Below, one piece after another: positions 19,411 through 27,447 of a stretch of DNA of 64,000 bases. Under the pieces are notes generated by a model. It was given only the letters and a program-made list of their open reading frames with translations. It made no database searches and had not been told where the DNA came from. The stretch is from Heterorhizobium halophytocola (GTDB lineage Bacteria > Pseudomonadota > Alphaproteobacteria > Rhizobiales > Rhizobiaceae), in NCBI RefSeq assembly GCF_017873095.1, contig NZ_JAGGJU010000003.1:310001-374000 (forward strand). Reading direction: 5' to 3'. Position numbers and translations under genes: made by a program. Numbering within the stretch: position 1 is the stretch's first letter; each line of letters begins with the position of its first letter.

Positions 19411-19842
19411 GTGTCCGATACGCCGGACATGCCTGCTGCGAAACTGGCTTTGCCGGAGCGCGCCTGCGACGGCTGCATTCTCTGCTGCTGGCTCCCCGAT
19501 ATCGACGAACTCGACAAGCCGGCCAACCGGCCCTGCCGTCATTGCCGGGCGGGCGACGGCTGCTCGATCTATGCCGAACGCCCGCAGACCTGCCGCGACT
19601 TCCTCTGCCTCTGGCGCACCGATCTTCGATTCGGCGATCACTGGGACCCCAAACGGTCCGGCATGATGCTCTACCGCCAGGGCCTGCAATTGACCGTGCT
19701 GGTCGATCCCGCCATGCCGGACGCCTGGCGAGCGCCCCCCTATGCCGAGGCACTCGTCGACTGGGCGACGACCCTTGCCGCGACCGGCGGCTACGTCATC
19801 GTCTTCGTCGGCGACGACGTGTTCAAGATCGATCCGCGATAG
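19411..19842 (+). CDS. YkgJ-type Cys-cluster protein
   Basis: A 143-residue protein with the CxxCxxCC metal-cluster pattern of the YkgJ/zinc- or iron-chelating family. In this frame the first cluster is C19-DG-C22-IL-CC, with further Cys in RPCRHCRAGDGCSIYAERPQTCRDFLCLW, the classical PxxCRxF arrangement. The start is uncertain: GTG 19411 is used; ATG 19429 would shorten it by six residues, and ATG 19306 would add 35 low-complexity residues and place the start directly after the previous stop. It is probably cotranscribed with the spermidine synthase-like gene. Function unknown. Confidence 0.78.
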   Translation: MSDTPDMPAAKLALPERACDGCILCCWLPDIDELDKPANRPCRHCRAGDGCSIYAERPQTCRDFLCLWRTDLRFGDHWDPKRSGMMLYRQGLQLTVLVDPAMPDAWRAPPYAEALVDWATTLAATGGYVIVFVGDDVFKIDPR

Positions 19843-19889
19843 CGATTGGCCTGCGCCGTCCTGCCGGAACCGTCAAGCCGAGGGGCAAC

Positions 19890-20060
19890 CCGTAACCCGC
19901 CGACGCGCGCTCTCGCCTTTATGGAAAGGGTTGGGGAGGGGTCTTGCCTGCAACGCTCTCCCAAGATCTCCTCGCGCTGCGCCCGCCGAACCCAAAACCC
20001 CTCCCCGTCGCTGCGCTCCGACCCTTCCCACAAGGGGGAGGGTTATGTCGCGCAAGCCGC
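19890..20060. repeat. palindromic intergenic repeat, RIME-like
   Basis: GGGGAGGGGT (19933-19942) pairs with ACCCCTCCCC (19997-20006), and the arms extend outward: GGAAAGGGT (19923-19931) against ACCCTTCC (20021-20028) with one bulged base, then CCTTT against AAGGGGG. The sequence style (CCCTCCCC, GACCCTTCCCACAAGGGGGAGGG) is that of repeated intergenic palindromes known in Rhizobiales (RIME-type elements). The assignment to a named family is from memory of the pattern and needs a search. Confidence 0.6.
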
Positions 20061-20737
20061 GAGGCCATGCCACAGGCGACGACGACGGGGAAAATCAAAA
20101 CCGAAAAATCTCGGTGACAGCGATTTTTCCTCGCTCTCCGCTCGCTGCCGGGATCGTTTCACCGCAAGCCGGGACAGAACCACGCCGCACCCGTTCACGT
20201 TCAGCGCGGCTGATGGCGTTCATCAACGAAAGCATTGTGGGATCAAGATGCTGGCCCTTGCCGAGCCACCGCATCACCCCCGGCGGTCTCACCATCGCCA
20301 CACTTTCCTCCTCCCCGCACGCAGCCAAAACCTGTCCCCCCAGCCTCGCATCAACCGCGCTCCACCAACCCAGACCCCACAAAAAACTTGCCCCCGTTTT
20401 CCCCACCCTCCGACCCCGTGCCACACTCAACCCGTCCCGCCCTCGGATACACCGGTGAACGTCGCCGGCGAGGCGGGGCCGGTGCCCTGGGGGCGTGGTC
20501 GATGACGTGGACCGCGATGCCAGGGGCCGCGTGATGACGGATCTCCCTCTCGCCTGACTGCAGGCGGGGCGTGCCTGTGGGGCACACATGACATGACCGG
20601 TGACTGTCGGGGTTTCCCGGCTTTCGCGGTGCCGGACCTGACACGTCCCAAGGGGGTAGCGCCCCGATGAGCACCGTCCCTGGAAAAGGCACCGGATCCG
20701 CGCAGAGGGATCGCACAGCACCGGCACAAGAACACCG

Positions 20738-20798
20738 AACGGGGCGCCTGCGGGTGTCTTATTTAATTACTTAACGCGGCAGCCGGAGGCGCCCCGTC
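20738..20798. repeat. GC-rich inverted repeat around an AT-rich core
   Basis: GGGGCGCC (just before 20750) and GGCGCCCC (about 20790-20797) are inverted copies that enclose an unusually AT-rich stretch, TATTTAATTACTTAAC. It marks the transition from the gene-free region to the DUF992 upstream region. Role unknown; possibly a transcription stop or the remnant of an insertion. Confidence 0.4.
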
Positions 20799-21192
20799 CG
20801 TCTTCCCGAGAGGAAGACAACAGAAATGGCAGCATCCACCGGAGGGTCTCTGGCCCGGCCGGGGTTTTGCCGTGGGTGGACGGCGGCACCATCGGGGGAG
20901 GGTGCTTGCCGACACGAGACAAGGCGCCGTCGCAAGCTGCGACGTCACAGCTGGCCGGCAAGCGGGTCTGTCGGTGAGGCCTTGCCTGCGCACCGTCTGT
21001 CACGCATCGGCCGCAATCCCGTGAGACGGCGTCAGGGCAAGCAAATTCACACGAAAACATAATTTGTGACATTTCGTGTGCGGTCGCATGGATCATATCG
21101 GCCGCGCTTGCGTTTTGTTCGGGACTGCCGGGCTGCAAGGGTGACGACGCATCATCCTTGACCGCAGCATATGGAATTCGAAGGAGTGCATT

Positions 21193-21726
21193 ATGAACAA
21201 GATCCTCGCAACCGCCGTCGCCACCCTGCCAGTTCTGGCCACTGCCGCAAACGCCTTTGCCGCAGACATGGTCGTTGCCGACCCCGCACCGGCTCCGGTC
21301 TATCAGGATGGCGCCCGTGACGGCGTTCGCATCGGCTACCTGACCTGCGACATCGGTGGCGGTGTCGGCTATGTCATCGGCTCGTCCAAGTCGGCTGACT
21401 GCACCTTCTCGTCCGCCATCGGCAGCGAGCCGCTGGATCACTATTCGGGCGTCGTGCGCAAGATGGGTGTCGATCTGGGCTTCACCACCCAGGCCAAGCT
21501 CGTCTGGGCCGTCTTTGCCCCGACCGCCGGCTATCACCACGGTTCGCTCGGTGGCCTCTACCAGGGCGCCACGGCGGAAGCCACGGTCGGTCTCGGCGTC
21601 GGTGCCAATGTCTTGGTCGGCGGCACCTCCGGCTCGATCCAGCTGCAGACCATTTCGGTACAGGGCCAGGTCGGCCTGAACCTCGCTGCCACAGGCACCT
21701 CGGTGACGCTGACGCCGGAAGGCTGA
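21193..21726 (+). CDS. exported DUF992 domain protein
   Basis: A 177-residue periplasmic protein of the DUF992 family, found mainly in Rhizobiales. A signal peptide (MNKILATAVATLPVLATAANAFA, cleavage near residue 23) precedes the domain, with RIGYLTCDIGGGVGYVIGSSKSADCTF (two conserved Cys), HYSGVVRKMGVDLGFTT, LVWAVFAPT and a Gly-rich end TAEATVGLGVGANVLVGG. Strong ribosome site AAGGAG seven bases before the ATG. Followed by a clear intrinsic terminator, so it is monocistronic. Function of the family is not established. Confidence 0.9.
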   Translation: MNKILATAVATLPVLATAANAFAADMVVADPAPAPVYQDGARDGVRIGYLTCDIGGGVGYVIGSSKSADCTFSSAIGSEPLDHYSGVVRKMGVDLGFTTQAKLVWAVFAPTAGYHHGSLGGLYQGATAEATVGLGVGANVLVGGTSGSIQLQTISVQGQVGLNLAATGTSVTLTPEG

Positions 21727-21760
21727 TCCGTCTCGACTTAAGCGACAGCTCCAAGAACAG

Positions 21761-21787
21761 GACCCGGTGCCACGCGCCGGGTCTTTT
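21761..21787 (+). terminator. intrinsic terminator after the DUF992 gene
   Basis: GACCCGG (21761-21767) and CCGGGTC (21777-21783) form a perfect stem with a 9-base loop, followed at once by TTTT. Confidence 0.85.
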
Positions 21788-21984
21788 GCCATGCGGGTCA
21801 CGCGATTGGCTTGACGATACGCATGCGGCCTAATAGAGGTCGGAGGTCCGGCGCTACTGCCGGGACGGCAATGCGCATCCGGCCGGGCCACACCGCCGCG
21901 GCCAGACAGCCATCGCCTGACCCCGTGCCGAGGCGTCCGGCCAGCCTCTCTGTCCTCCTCCCCTTTTGATCTGCCGGAGTTCCC

Positions 21985-22410
21985 ATGATGTTCAGGTCCG
22001 CCATGACGGCCGCCACGCTCCTGGCCGCCACTGTTCTTGGCCATGCGACAAGTGCTTCCGCCGCAGCCTGCACCAGCCATTATGCCCAGACGGGCATACC
22101 GCTGGTCACCGGCGTCACCTACAAGAGCTGGGACAGCTTCTCGCTGAAACCGGCGACCGCGCTCAACAATGTCGCCCGCGCGATCATGGCCGAGGGCTTT
22201 TCCGACGTCACGGTCCAGCAGGAATACGGCACGGTGACAGCCGTCCAGGAAACCAGCGGTTCCGGCCGGCCGCAGACGCTGCAGGTCGTGGTGCGCCAGA
22301 GCGGCAAGGGCAGTCGCGTCGATGCCACCTTCACTGTCCAGCCCGGCCAGAGCGCCCCCAATATGCGCGCCAATATCTGCCGGATCATCGCCGGCGCCGG
22401 CGGCGTCTGA
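21985..22410 (+). CDS. small secreted protein, unknown function
   Basis: A 141-residue protein with a signal peptide (MFRSAMTAATLLAATVLGHATSASA, cleavage near residue 26). The mature part has two Cys (about residues 29 and 131) that could form a disulphide, and a beta-rich middle (VTVQQEYGTVTAVQET, TLQVVVRQSGKGSRVDATFTV). GGAG precedes the start at a normal distance; the adjacent second ATG (21988) is an equal choice. No family recognised. Monocistronic, between the DUF992 gene and a convergent monooxygenase gene. Confidence 0.65.
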   Translation: MMFRSAMTAATLLAATVLGHATSASAAACTSHYAQTGIPLVTGVTYKSWDSFSLKPATALNNVARAIMAEGFSDVTVQQEYGTVTAVQETSGSGRPQTLQVVVRQSGKGSRVDATFTVQPGQSAPNMRANICRIIAGAGGV

Positions 22411-22450
22411 TCCTGCCGATGGTGCGAGAGGCGGCGAGGTCCCGTCGCCT

Positions 22451-22738
22451 CTAGAGCCGCTGGTAATGCCGCATCTCGCGGATATCCTTCAGATAGGGCT
22501 GGATATGGGCGAAGAAGGCGCGGAAGTCCTGACTGGCGCGAAACCGCTGCATGTGGTCCTCGGCACTCGTCCATTCGATGCGCAGGATGAAGTGCGCCGG
22601 GTCCTCGACGCATTGACAGAGGTCGAAACTGGTCGCATAGGGCGAGGCGAGCAGCGGTGTCTCGGCCGCCTTGTAGGCCGAGACGAAGGCCGCCTGGCGC
22701 GCGGCATCGATTTCATAACGCAGATATTCGACGATCAT
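22451..22738 (-). CDS. antibiotic biosynthesis monooxygenase (ABM) domain protein
   Basis: A 95-residue ferredoxin-like-fold protein of the ABM/YgiN type, which act as small quinol monooxygenases or related enzymes. Features: IVEYLRYEID (first strand), a helix with FVSAYKAAETPLLASPYATSFDLCQ, then HFILRIEWTSAEDHMQRFRASQDFRAFFAHIQPYL, the family core with Glu-Trp-x-Ser and the Phe-x-x-Phe pattern. The ATG at 22738 has AGGAA upstream. It is divergent from the HxlR regulator gene, across 197 bp, a layout typical of regulator and target. Confidence 0.85.
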   Translation of the reverse strand: MIVEYLRYEIDAARQAAFVSAYKAAETPLLASPYATSFDLCQCVEDPAHFILRIEWTSAEDHMQRFRASQDFRAFFAHIQPYLKDIREMRHYQRL

Positions 22739-22935
22739 CGGTGGAGTTCCTGATTGGGTGCGACGATGCCGGCGACAGACGATGGCCGCCCCTGTCTGAC
22801 GGGGCGCATCCCTCTGCCGGGCCGGCGAGAACGAACGGTTGTCTGAGTGCTGCCGGAATGTCTCTTTCCTCGGCCGGCGGTATCCGGCAAACTTCGCGCC
22901 TGCCTTCAAGGCGGCACTCTAGCGAGGCGGTTTCG

Positions 22936-23352
22936 ATGACCACAAGAGGTTACCTTCAGGTGACGACCCCGGACGATGACAGAAAGCTGTTCGACTGCCC
23001 GGTGCTGACGGCGCTCGGTGTGATCGCCGGCAAGTGGAAGACCCGCATCCTCTGGCTGCTGCGCGAGCGGCCCTATCATTTCGGCGAACTGCGCCGCCGG
23101 CTGCCCGGCGTCTCGGCCAAGGTGCTTGCCGCACAATTGCAGGAACTGGAGGCGGACGGGCTGATCGAGCGCAACGAGGAGCGGCGCGATGCGGTCGTCT
23201 TCGTCCGCTACTCCTATTCCGACTATGGCCGCCGACAGATGCCGGTGCTCGACATGCTGGCCGCATGGGGCCTGGAGATCGCCGGCCGGCGGGTCGAGGA
23301 GGGCGAGAGCGCAGGCCGGGAAAGCGACGGCCGAAAGATGTCCGGGACCTGA
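22936..23352 (+). CDS. HxlR family transcriptional regulator
   Basis: A 138-residue winged-helix repressor of the HxlR type. The family start is C21-PV-LTALGVIAGKWKTRILWLLRERPYHFGELRRRLPGVSAKVLAAQLQELEADGLIER, with the recognition helix in SAKVLAAQLQ. The Cys in DCPV is the conserved redox/electrophile-sensing residue in relatives such as YodB and HypR. The C-terminal 25 residues are a hydrophilic Glu/Gly-rich tail. ATG at 22936 has GAGG upstream. It probably controls the divergent ABM monooxygenase gene, and perhaps itself or the downstream glutaredoxin fusion. Confidence 0.88.
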   Translation: MTTRGYLQVTTPDDDRKLFDCPVLTALGVIAGKWKTRILWLLRERPYHFGELRRRLPGVSAKVLAAQLQELEADGLIERNEERRDAVVFVRYSYSDYGRRQMPVLDMLAAWGLEIAGRRVEEGESAGRESDGRKMSGT

Positions 23353-23452
23353 ACACGCTCCGGCGGCCAGCAGGTCTGGACTTGCAATTGCGGAACCTTG
23401 CCCCATGGGAAGGCCGTTAACCCTTCGAATGTGACGATAAGGAGGAACGGCC

Positions 23453-24364
23453 ATGCTGCGCAAGGATGCGAACCCGCAAGACACGCCAGACGACGACATG
23501 CTCGGCCTGGACCAGACGCCGCCGCTCGGAACCCCGATCCCGCTTGCAACCCCGCTTGCCGCCGGCATCTCGGTGCCGGACCCGGGGCTGGAACCGGTAT
23601 CGCAGGCCCCGGCGCAGGACCGCACCGCCAGCCTTTACCGCATGGTCATGCCCAAGCATATCTGCCCCTATGGCCAGAAGGCCAGATGGCTGCTGGAACG
23701 CAACGGCTACACGGTCGACGACCATTGGCTCGAGACCCGCGAGGCGACCGATCGCTTCCAGCGGGAGCACGACGTCGAGACGACGCCGCAGGTCTTCATC
23801 GGCGGCGAGCGGATCGGTGGCTATGACGAGCTGGGCCAGTTCTTCGGACACCCTCTGCCGGTAGAGGGATCGACGAGCTACAAGCCGGTAATCGCGATCT
23901 TTGCAACCGCGTTGCTGATGGCGATCGCCGTCTCCATCGCGGCCCTCGGCACGCTCGCGCCGGTGCGGATCGTCGAATGGTTCATCGCCATCTCGATGTG
24001 CATCCTCGGCATCCAGAAGCTGCAGGATGTCGAGAGTTTCTCGACCATGTTCCTGAACTACGACCTCGCCGCCCAGCGCTTCGTGCCCTATGCCTATCTC
24101 TATCCCTTCCTCGAGACCGGCGCGGGCATCCTGATGCTCGCCGGCATCCTGACCTTTGTCTCGGCGCCGATCGCGCTGGTGATCGGGACCATCGGCGCGG
24201 TCTCGGTCTTCCGGGCGGTCTACGTGCAGAAGCGAGAGCTCAAATGCGCCTGTGTCGGCGGATCGTCCAACGTGCCGCTCGGCTTCGTCTCTCTGACCGA
24301 AGACCTGATGATGGTGGCGATGGGGCTCTGGATGGGGGCGCGGGCACTCGGCATCCTCGGATAG
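23453..24364 (+). CDS. glutaredoxin-MauE/DoxX fusion membrane protein
   Basis: A 303-residue fusion. Residues about 1-60 are Pro-rich and disordered. Residues about 62-135 are a glutaredoxin-like thioredoxin fold with a single active Cys in HIC71PYGQKARWLLERNGY and the cis-Pro motif TTPQVFIGGERIGGYDEL. From about residue 144 a membrane domain of four or five helices follows, of the MauE/DoxX type, ending with C265-A-C267 in ELKCACVGGSSNVPLG, the MauE redox motif. MauE relatives handle disulphides across the membrane, so this protein likely couples cytosolic thiols to a membrane or periplasmic redox step. A GGAGGAA ribosome site precedes it. Partner unknown. Confidence 0.85.
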   Translation: MLRKDANPQDTPDDDMLGLDQTPPLGTPIPLATPLAAGISVPDPGLEPVSQAPAQDRTASLYRMVMPKHICPYGQKARWLLERNGYTVDDHWLETREATDRFQREHDVETTPQVFIGGERIGGYDELGQFFGHPLPVEGSTSYKPVIAIFATALLMAIAVSIAALGTLAPVRIVEWFIAISMCILGIQKLQDVESFSTMFLNYDLAAQRFVPYAYLYPFLETGAGILMLAGILTFVSAPIALVIGTIGAVSVFRAVYVQKRELKCACVGGSSNVPLGFVSLTEDLMMVAMGLWMGARALGILG

Positions 24365-24434
24365 GCGTATGCTTGGCTGCCGAAATCGCCGGATCTTGCC
24401 GCACGCACCCCCTTGTCGTCTGTCATGCGGTAAA

Positions 24435-24469
24435 TTAGATGTAGCAGCAACAATTGCGAATGCATCTAA
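24435..24469. promoter_or_regulatory. inverted repeat upstream of the MarR gene
   Basis: TTAGATG (24435-24441) and CATCTAA (24463-24469) are perfect inverted copies, with a CAATTG palindrome between them, ending 10 bp before the MarR start. MarR-type regulators usually autoregulate through such sites; the assignment is inference. Confidence 0.5.
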
Positions 24470-24479
24470 GCAGGTCTTC

Positions 24480-24944
24480 ATGTCTCAGCACCAGTTCGAG
24501 CGCGCGGTGGATATCGCGCGCCTTCTCAGCCAGACCGCCAGGCTCTGGCGCCGCGCCGCCGACCGGCGGCTTCAGCCCTATGGTCTCGGCGAATCCGCCT
24601 GGCGGGCGCTGTTGATGATTTCGAATGCGGACAAGCCGCCGCGGCAGAAGGACCTAGCCGATTTCCTGTCGCTGGACGGTTCCTCGGTGGCCCGGCTGGT
24701 CGACGGGCTGGAAAAGTCCGGCCATGTGCGCCGCACCGAGGGGACGCAGGATCGACGGGCCAAGCAGCTGGCGCTGACCGAGCAGGGCGCCGAACTCGTC
24801 GCCTCCGTTCAGGAGGTGGTGTTCACGCTCTCGGCCGAGGCCGTCGCCACCCTTGCGGCGTCCGAGGTCGCGGCCGTCGAAGCCGGGCTGTCGGCGCTGC
24901 GTGGCTTCTTCGAGGCGGAGATCTCCGGTCAGGACGCGGTCTGA
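24480..24944 (+). CDS. MarR family transcriptional regulator
   Basis: A 154-residue winged-helix regulator. The MarR core is visible: helix WRRAADRRLQPYGLGESAWRALLMI, then PPRQKDLADFLSLDGSSVARLVDGLEKSGHVRRT (recognition helix and dimer contacts) and the wing EGTQDRRAKQLALTEQG with the conserved Asp-Arg-Arg. The stop overlaps the ATG of the Bcr/CflA transporter by one base (TGATG), so the regulator and efflux pump form one unit. A 7-bp inverted repeat immediately upstream is a likely operator. The inducing ligand is unknown. Confidence 0.92.
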   Translation: MSQHQFERAVDIARLLSQTARLWRRAADRRLQPYGLGESAWRALLMISNADKPPRQKDLADFLSLDGSSVARLVDGLEKSGHVRRTEGTQDRRAKQLALTEQGAELVASVQEVVFTLSAEAVATLAASEVAAVEAGLSALRGFFEAEISGQDAV

Positions 24945-26194
24945 TGGCGGACACCGACTTTGCCGCTGTTCCGGACATGGTCTGCGACAGGTCCGGGCGT
25001 GCCGGGCCGCAAGACGGGCTGCCCGCTGCCCGGCCGAAGGTCGCGATCTGGCTTCTGGCACTGATCACGCTGTCCGGCACGCTGGCCATGCATATCTTCG
25101 TGCCGGCCATGCCGGCGGCCGCCGAAGGGCTGGGCGTCGGAATCGGCCGGATGCAGATGGCGGTCAGCCTCTATATCCTCGGTCTTGCCGTCGGCCAGCT
25201 TTTCTACGGCCCGATCTCCGACCGCTATGGTCGCCGGCCGGTGCTGATGGCGGGACTGGTGATCTATACGGTCGCCGGCGCGGTGGCGCTGTTTGCGCCG
25301 GGCATCACCTCGCTTCTGGCCGCCAGGCTGTTTCAGGCGCTGGGCGGCTGTGCGGGCCTGGTGCTGGGGCGGGCGATCGTGCGCGACATCACCGCGGCGG
25401 AAGACACGGCCCGCAAGATGGCGCTGATGAACCTGATGACGGTGATCGGCCCGGGTTTGGCGCCGATCATCGGCGGCGCGCTGACGGTGACGCTCGGCTG
25501 GCGTTCGATCTTCGTCGTGCTGACCGCCATGGGCTGCGGCCTGCTGCTGCTCGCCTGGCGCAAGGTGCCGGAAACCGCGTCGCCCGGCCAGGGCGCCTCG
25601 GCCCGCGAGGTCGGGCGCAATTACAGGGCGCTGGTCTCCTCGCCGGTGTTTCTCGGCTTTGCCATCGGCGGCGGCTGCGCCACCACCTCGATGTATGCCT
25701 TCGTCACGGCGGCCCCCTTCATCTTTACCCAGGATCTCGGCCGTCCGGCCAGCGAGACCGGTTTTTATATCGCGACCCTCGTCTTCGGCGTCTGGATCGG
25801 CTCGATGATCGTCAGCCGGCTGATCGGCAGGCTGGCGATGCGCACCATCCTGATCGGCGCCAACCTGATCAGCGTGGCGGCTGCGGCGGCGCTGTTTGCC
25901 ACCGTCGTCACCGGCACGATGACGGTCGCCGGCACGGTGGCGCTGATCTTCATCTTCACCCTTGGCTGCGGCGGCGCCTCGCCGATGGCGCTGACCCAGG
26001 CGGTGAGCGTCAATCCGAAGGTGACGGGCTCTGCCTCCGGGCTCTATGGCTGCGCGCAGATGCTGGTCGGCGCGCTCTGCAGCGCGCTGTCCGGCGTCGG
26101 CACGGACCCCGCTTTTTCGGCGGCCCTCATCCTGCTCTGCGCCGGTCTGGTGGCGCAGATCTCCTTCTGGGTCGCCCTGCGGCTCAGCCGCTGA
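24944..26194 (+). CDS. MFS multidrug efflux transporter, Bcr/CflA type
   Basis: A 416-residue inner-membrane transporter with about 12 membrane helices. The family start IWLLALITLSGTLAMHIFVPAMPAAAEGL is that of Bcr/CflA pumps (Asp/Pro pattern replaced by His-Ile-Phe-Val-Pro), and the loop 2-3 motif GPISDRYGRRPVL is diagnostic for the MFS. Motif C is around VIGPGLAPIIGGALT. The first 35 residues are a hydrophilic N-terminal extension with two Cys. The start overlaps the MarR stop. Likely exports a drug or metabolite sensed by MarR. Confidence 0.92.
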   Translation: MADTDFAAVPDMVCDRSGRAGPQDGLPAARPKVAIWLLALITLSGTLAMHIFVPAMPAAAEGLGVGIGRMQMAVSLYILGLAVGQLFYGPISDRYGRRPVLMAGLVIYTVAGAVALFAPGITSLLAARLFQALGGCAGLVLGRAIVRDITAAEDTARKMALMNLMTVIGPGLAPIIGGALTVTLGWRSIFVVLTAMGCGLLLLAWRKVPETASPGQGASAREVGRNYRALVSSPVFLGFAIGGGCATTSMYAFVTAAPFIFTQDLGRPASETGFYIATLVFGVWIGSMIVSRLIGRLAMRTILIGANLISVAAAAALFATVVTGTMTVAGTVALIFIFTLGCGGASPMALTQAVSVNPKVTGSASGLYGCAQMLVGALCSALSGVGTDPAFSAALILLCAGLVAQISFWVALRLSR

Positions 26195-26267
26195 AAAGCC
26201 GGGCCCGCACGCGGCATGCCGGCGACGGGCCGACAGGCCCGGCGCAAGCGATGCTCTTTGCAGTCCG

Positions 26268-27362
26268 TCAGGCGGCGCGCGGCAGCGGGCCGATATAGAC
26301 GGAACTCGGCCGGATCAGCCGCCCTTCGAGCGCCTGTTCGCGGGCATGGGCAATCCAGCCGGTCATCCGCCCGATGGCGAACACACCGGTAAAGGCGTCC
26401 CGGGGAAAGCCGAGGCTTTCCAGCAGCAGCGCCGTGTAGAACTCGACATTGACGTCGAGCGGCCGGTCCGGCTTGCGGGTCTTCAGGATGTCGAGTGCGG
26501 CGGCCTCGATCGCTTCGGCCAGTTCGATGCGGCCGGAATCGACCTGGCCGCTTGCGATGAGCGGCCTCAGCGCCTGTTTCAGGGCATCGGCGCGGGGGTC
26601 GCGCACCCGGTAGACCCGGTGGCCGAACCCCATCAGCCGGTCGCCACGGTCGAGCGCCGCATTCAGCCAGGCGGCGGCATTTGCCGGAGTGGCGACTGCA
26701 TCGAGCATGTCGAGCACCGGGCCCGGTGCGCCACCATGCAGCGGCCCTTTCAATGCGCCAAGCGCGGCCAGCGCCGACGAGGTCAACCCGGCACGGGTCG
26801 AGGCGATCACCCGCGAGGCGAAGGTCGAGGCATTCAGCCCATGATCCGAGATCGTCACCAGATAGGCATCCAGCGCGGATGTCTGTTCCGGCGTGGGGTG
26901 GTTGCCGGTCAGCATCCGCAGGATATCGGCGGACTGCGACAACGCGGCATCCGGGGCGACGGCCGGCAGTCCCTGCTGCAGGCGCAGGACCGCCGGCAGG
27001 AAGACGGCCGGCGCCGCCAGGAGCCGCAGTGCCGTCGCGGCATCCTCGCCGTCGGGGAGGCGCGCCACGAGCGCCCGCATGGCATCGACCGGCGGCAGTG
27101 CCAGGATCGTGGCATCGATGGCCGCCACTTGCCCGAACGCCGCCGCACGGGCAGCGCCCAGGGCCGACTGCAACGCCGCGACGTCGCGCGGGCCGTCGGC
27201 GTCGAAGAGCCCGTCGAGCAGCAGGACCGCCACGCTTTCGAACGTGCCGTCGCGCACCAGCGTGTCGAGCGACACGCCGCGGATCACCAGCCGGCCTGCG
27301 GCGCCATCCACATCCGAGAGCCGGGTTTCGGCGGCCACCACATTTTCCAAACCGTTTGTCAT
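26268..27362 (-). CDS. citrate/methylcitrate synthase homologue
   Basis: A 364-residue citrate synthase-fold enzyme that would condense acetyl-CoA or propionyl-CoA with oxaloacetate. Catalytic motifs are His209 in GPLHGGAP and His248 in [15 protein letters not shown]; the third position, normally Asp, is Glu307 in NVEFYTALLLESLGF. It is the short form, lacking the N-terminal extension of the 429-aa GltA at 40250. ATG at 27362 has AAGGAG upstream. It is divergent from a second citrate synthase homologue with a DNA-binding domain, sharing an 85-bp promoter region with two palindromes. The Asp-to-Glu change may occur in this clade and need not inactivate it. Confidence 0.85.
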   Translation of the reverse strand: MTNGLENVVAAETRLSDVDGAAGRLVIRGVSLDTLVRDGTFESVAVLLLDGLFDADGPRDVAALQSALGAARAAAFGQVAAIDATILALPPVDAMRALVARLPDGEDAATALRLLAAPAVFLPAVLRLQQGLPAVAPDAALSQSADILRMLTGNHPTPEQTSALDAYLVTISDHGLNASTFASRVIASTRAGLTSSALAALGALKGPLHGGAPGPVLDMLDAVATPANAAAWLNAALDRGDRLMGFGHRVYRVRDPRADALKQALRPLIASGQVDSGRIELAEAIEAAALDILKTRKPDRPLDVNVEFYTALLLESLGFPRDAFTGVFAIGRMTGWIAHAREQALEGRLIRPSSVYIGPLPRAA

Positions 27363-27403
27363 CAACAATTCTCCTTTGCTCCGGCAAGGATCGGGTCTAG
27401 GTT

Positions 27404-27434
27404 GATTGACGTCAATCTTGATGAAAAAGATCAA
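27404..27434. promoter_or_regulatory. two palindromes between the divergent citrate synthase genes
   Basis: GATTGACGTCAATC (27404-27417) is a perfect 14-bp palindrome. Directly after it, TTGAT (27418-27422) and ATCAA (27430-27434) are inverted repeats with a 7-base spacer. Both lie in the 85-bp gap between the two divergent starts (27362 and 27448). The neighbouring protein has a MerR-like DNA-binding domain, so these are candidate operators for it. Confidence 0.6.
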
Positions 27435-27447
27435 TGTGAGGTCGTCC

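Larger units (their letters stand above)
19843..21192. other. 1.35-kb region without a confident gene
   Basis: Contents: a palindromic intergenic repeat (about 19890-20060); a segment near 20090-20260 with no clear coding signal; a C-rich, G-poor tract (about 20290-20445); a GC-rich stretch to 20730; and, at about 20738-20795, near-complementary GGGGCGCC and GGCGCCCC segments flanking an AT-rich TATTTAATTACTTAA core. The last 200 bp are the upstream region of the DUF992 gene. Frames open on both strands overlap and have abnormal composition (Arg/Pro/Gly rich), so no CDS is called. Confidence 0.55.

Noticed and set aside
20095..20727. Minus-strand open frame of 210 codons in the gene-free region
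   Set aside because: Abnormal Arg/Pro/Gly/Cys-rich composition, no ribosome site, and it spans the C-rich, G-poor tract. It may be part of a repeat rather than a gene.
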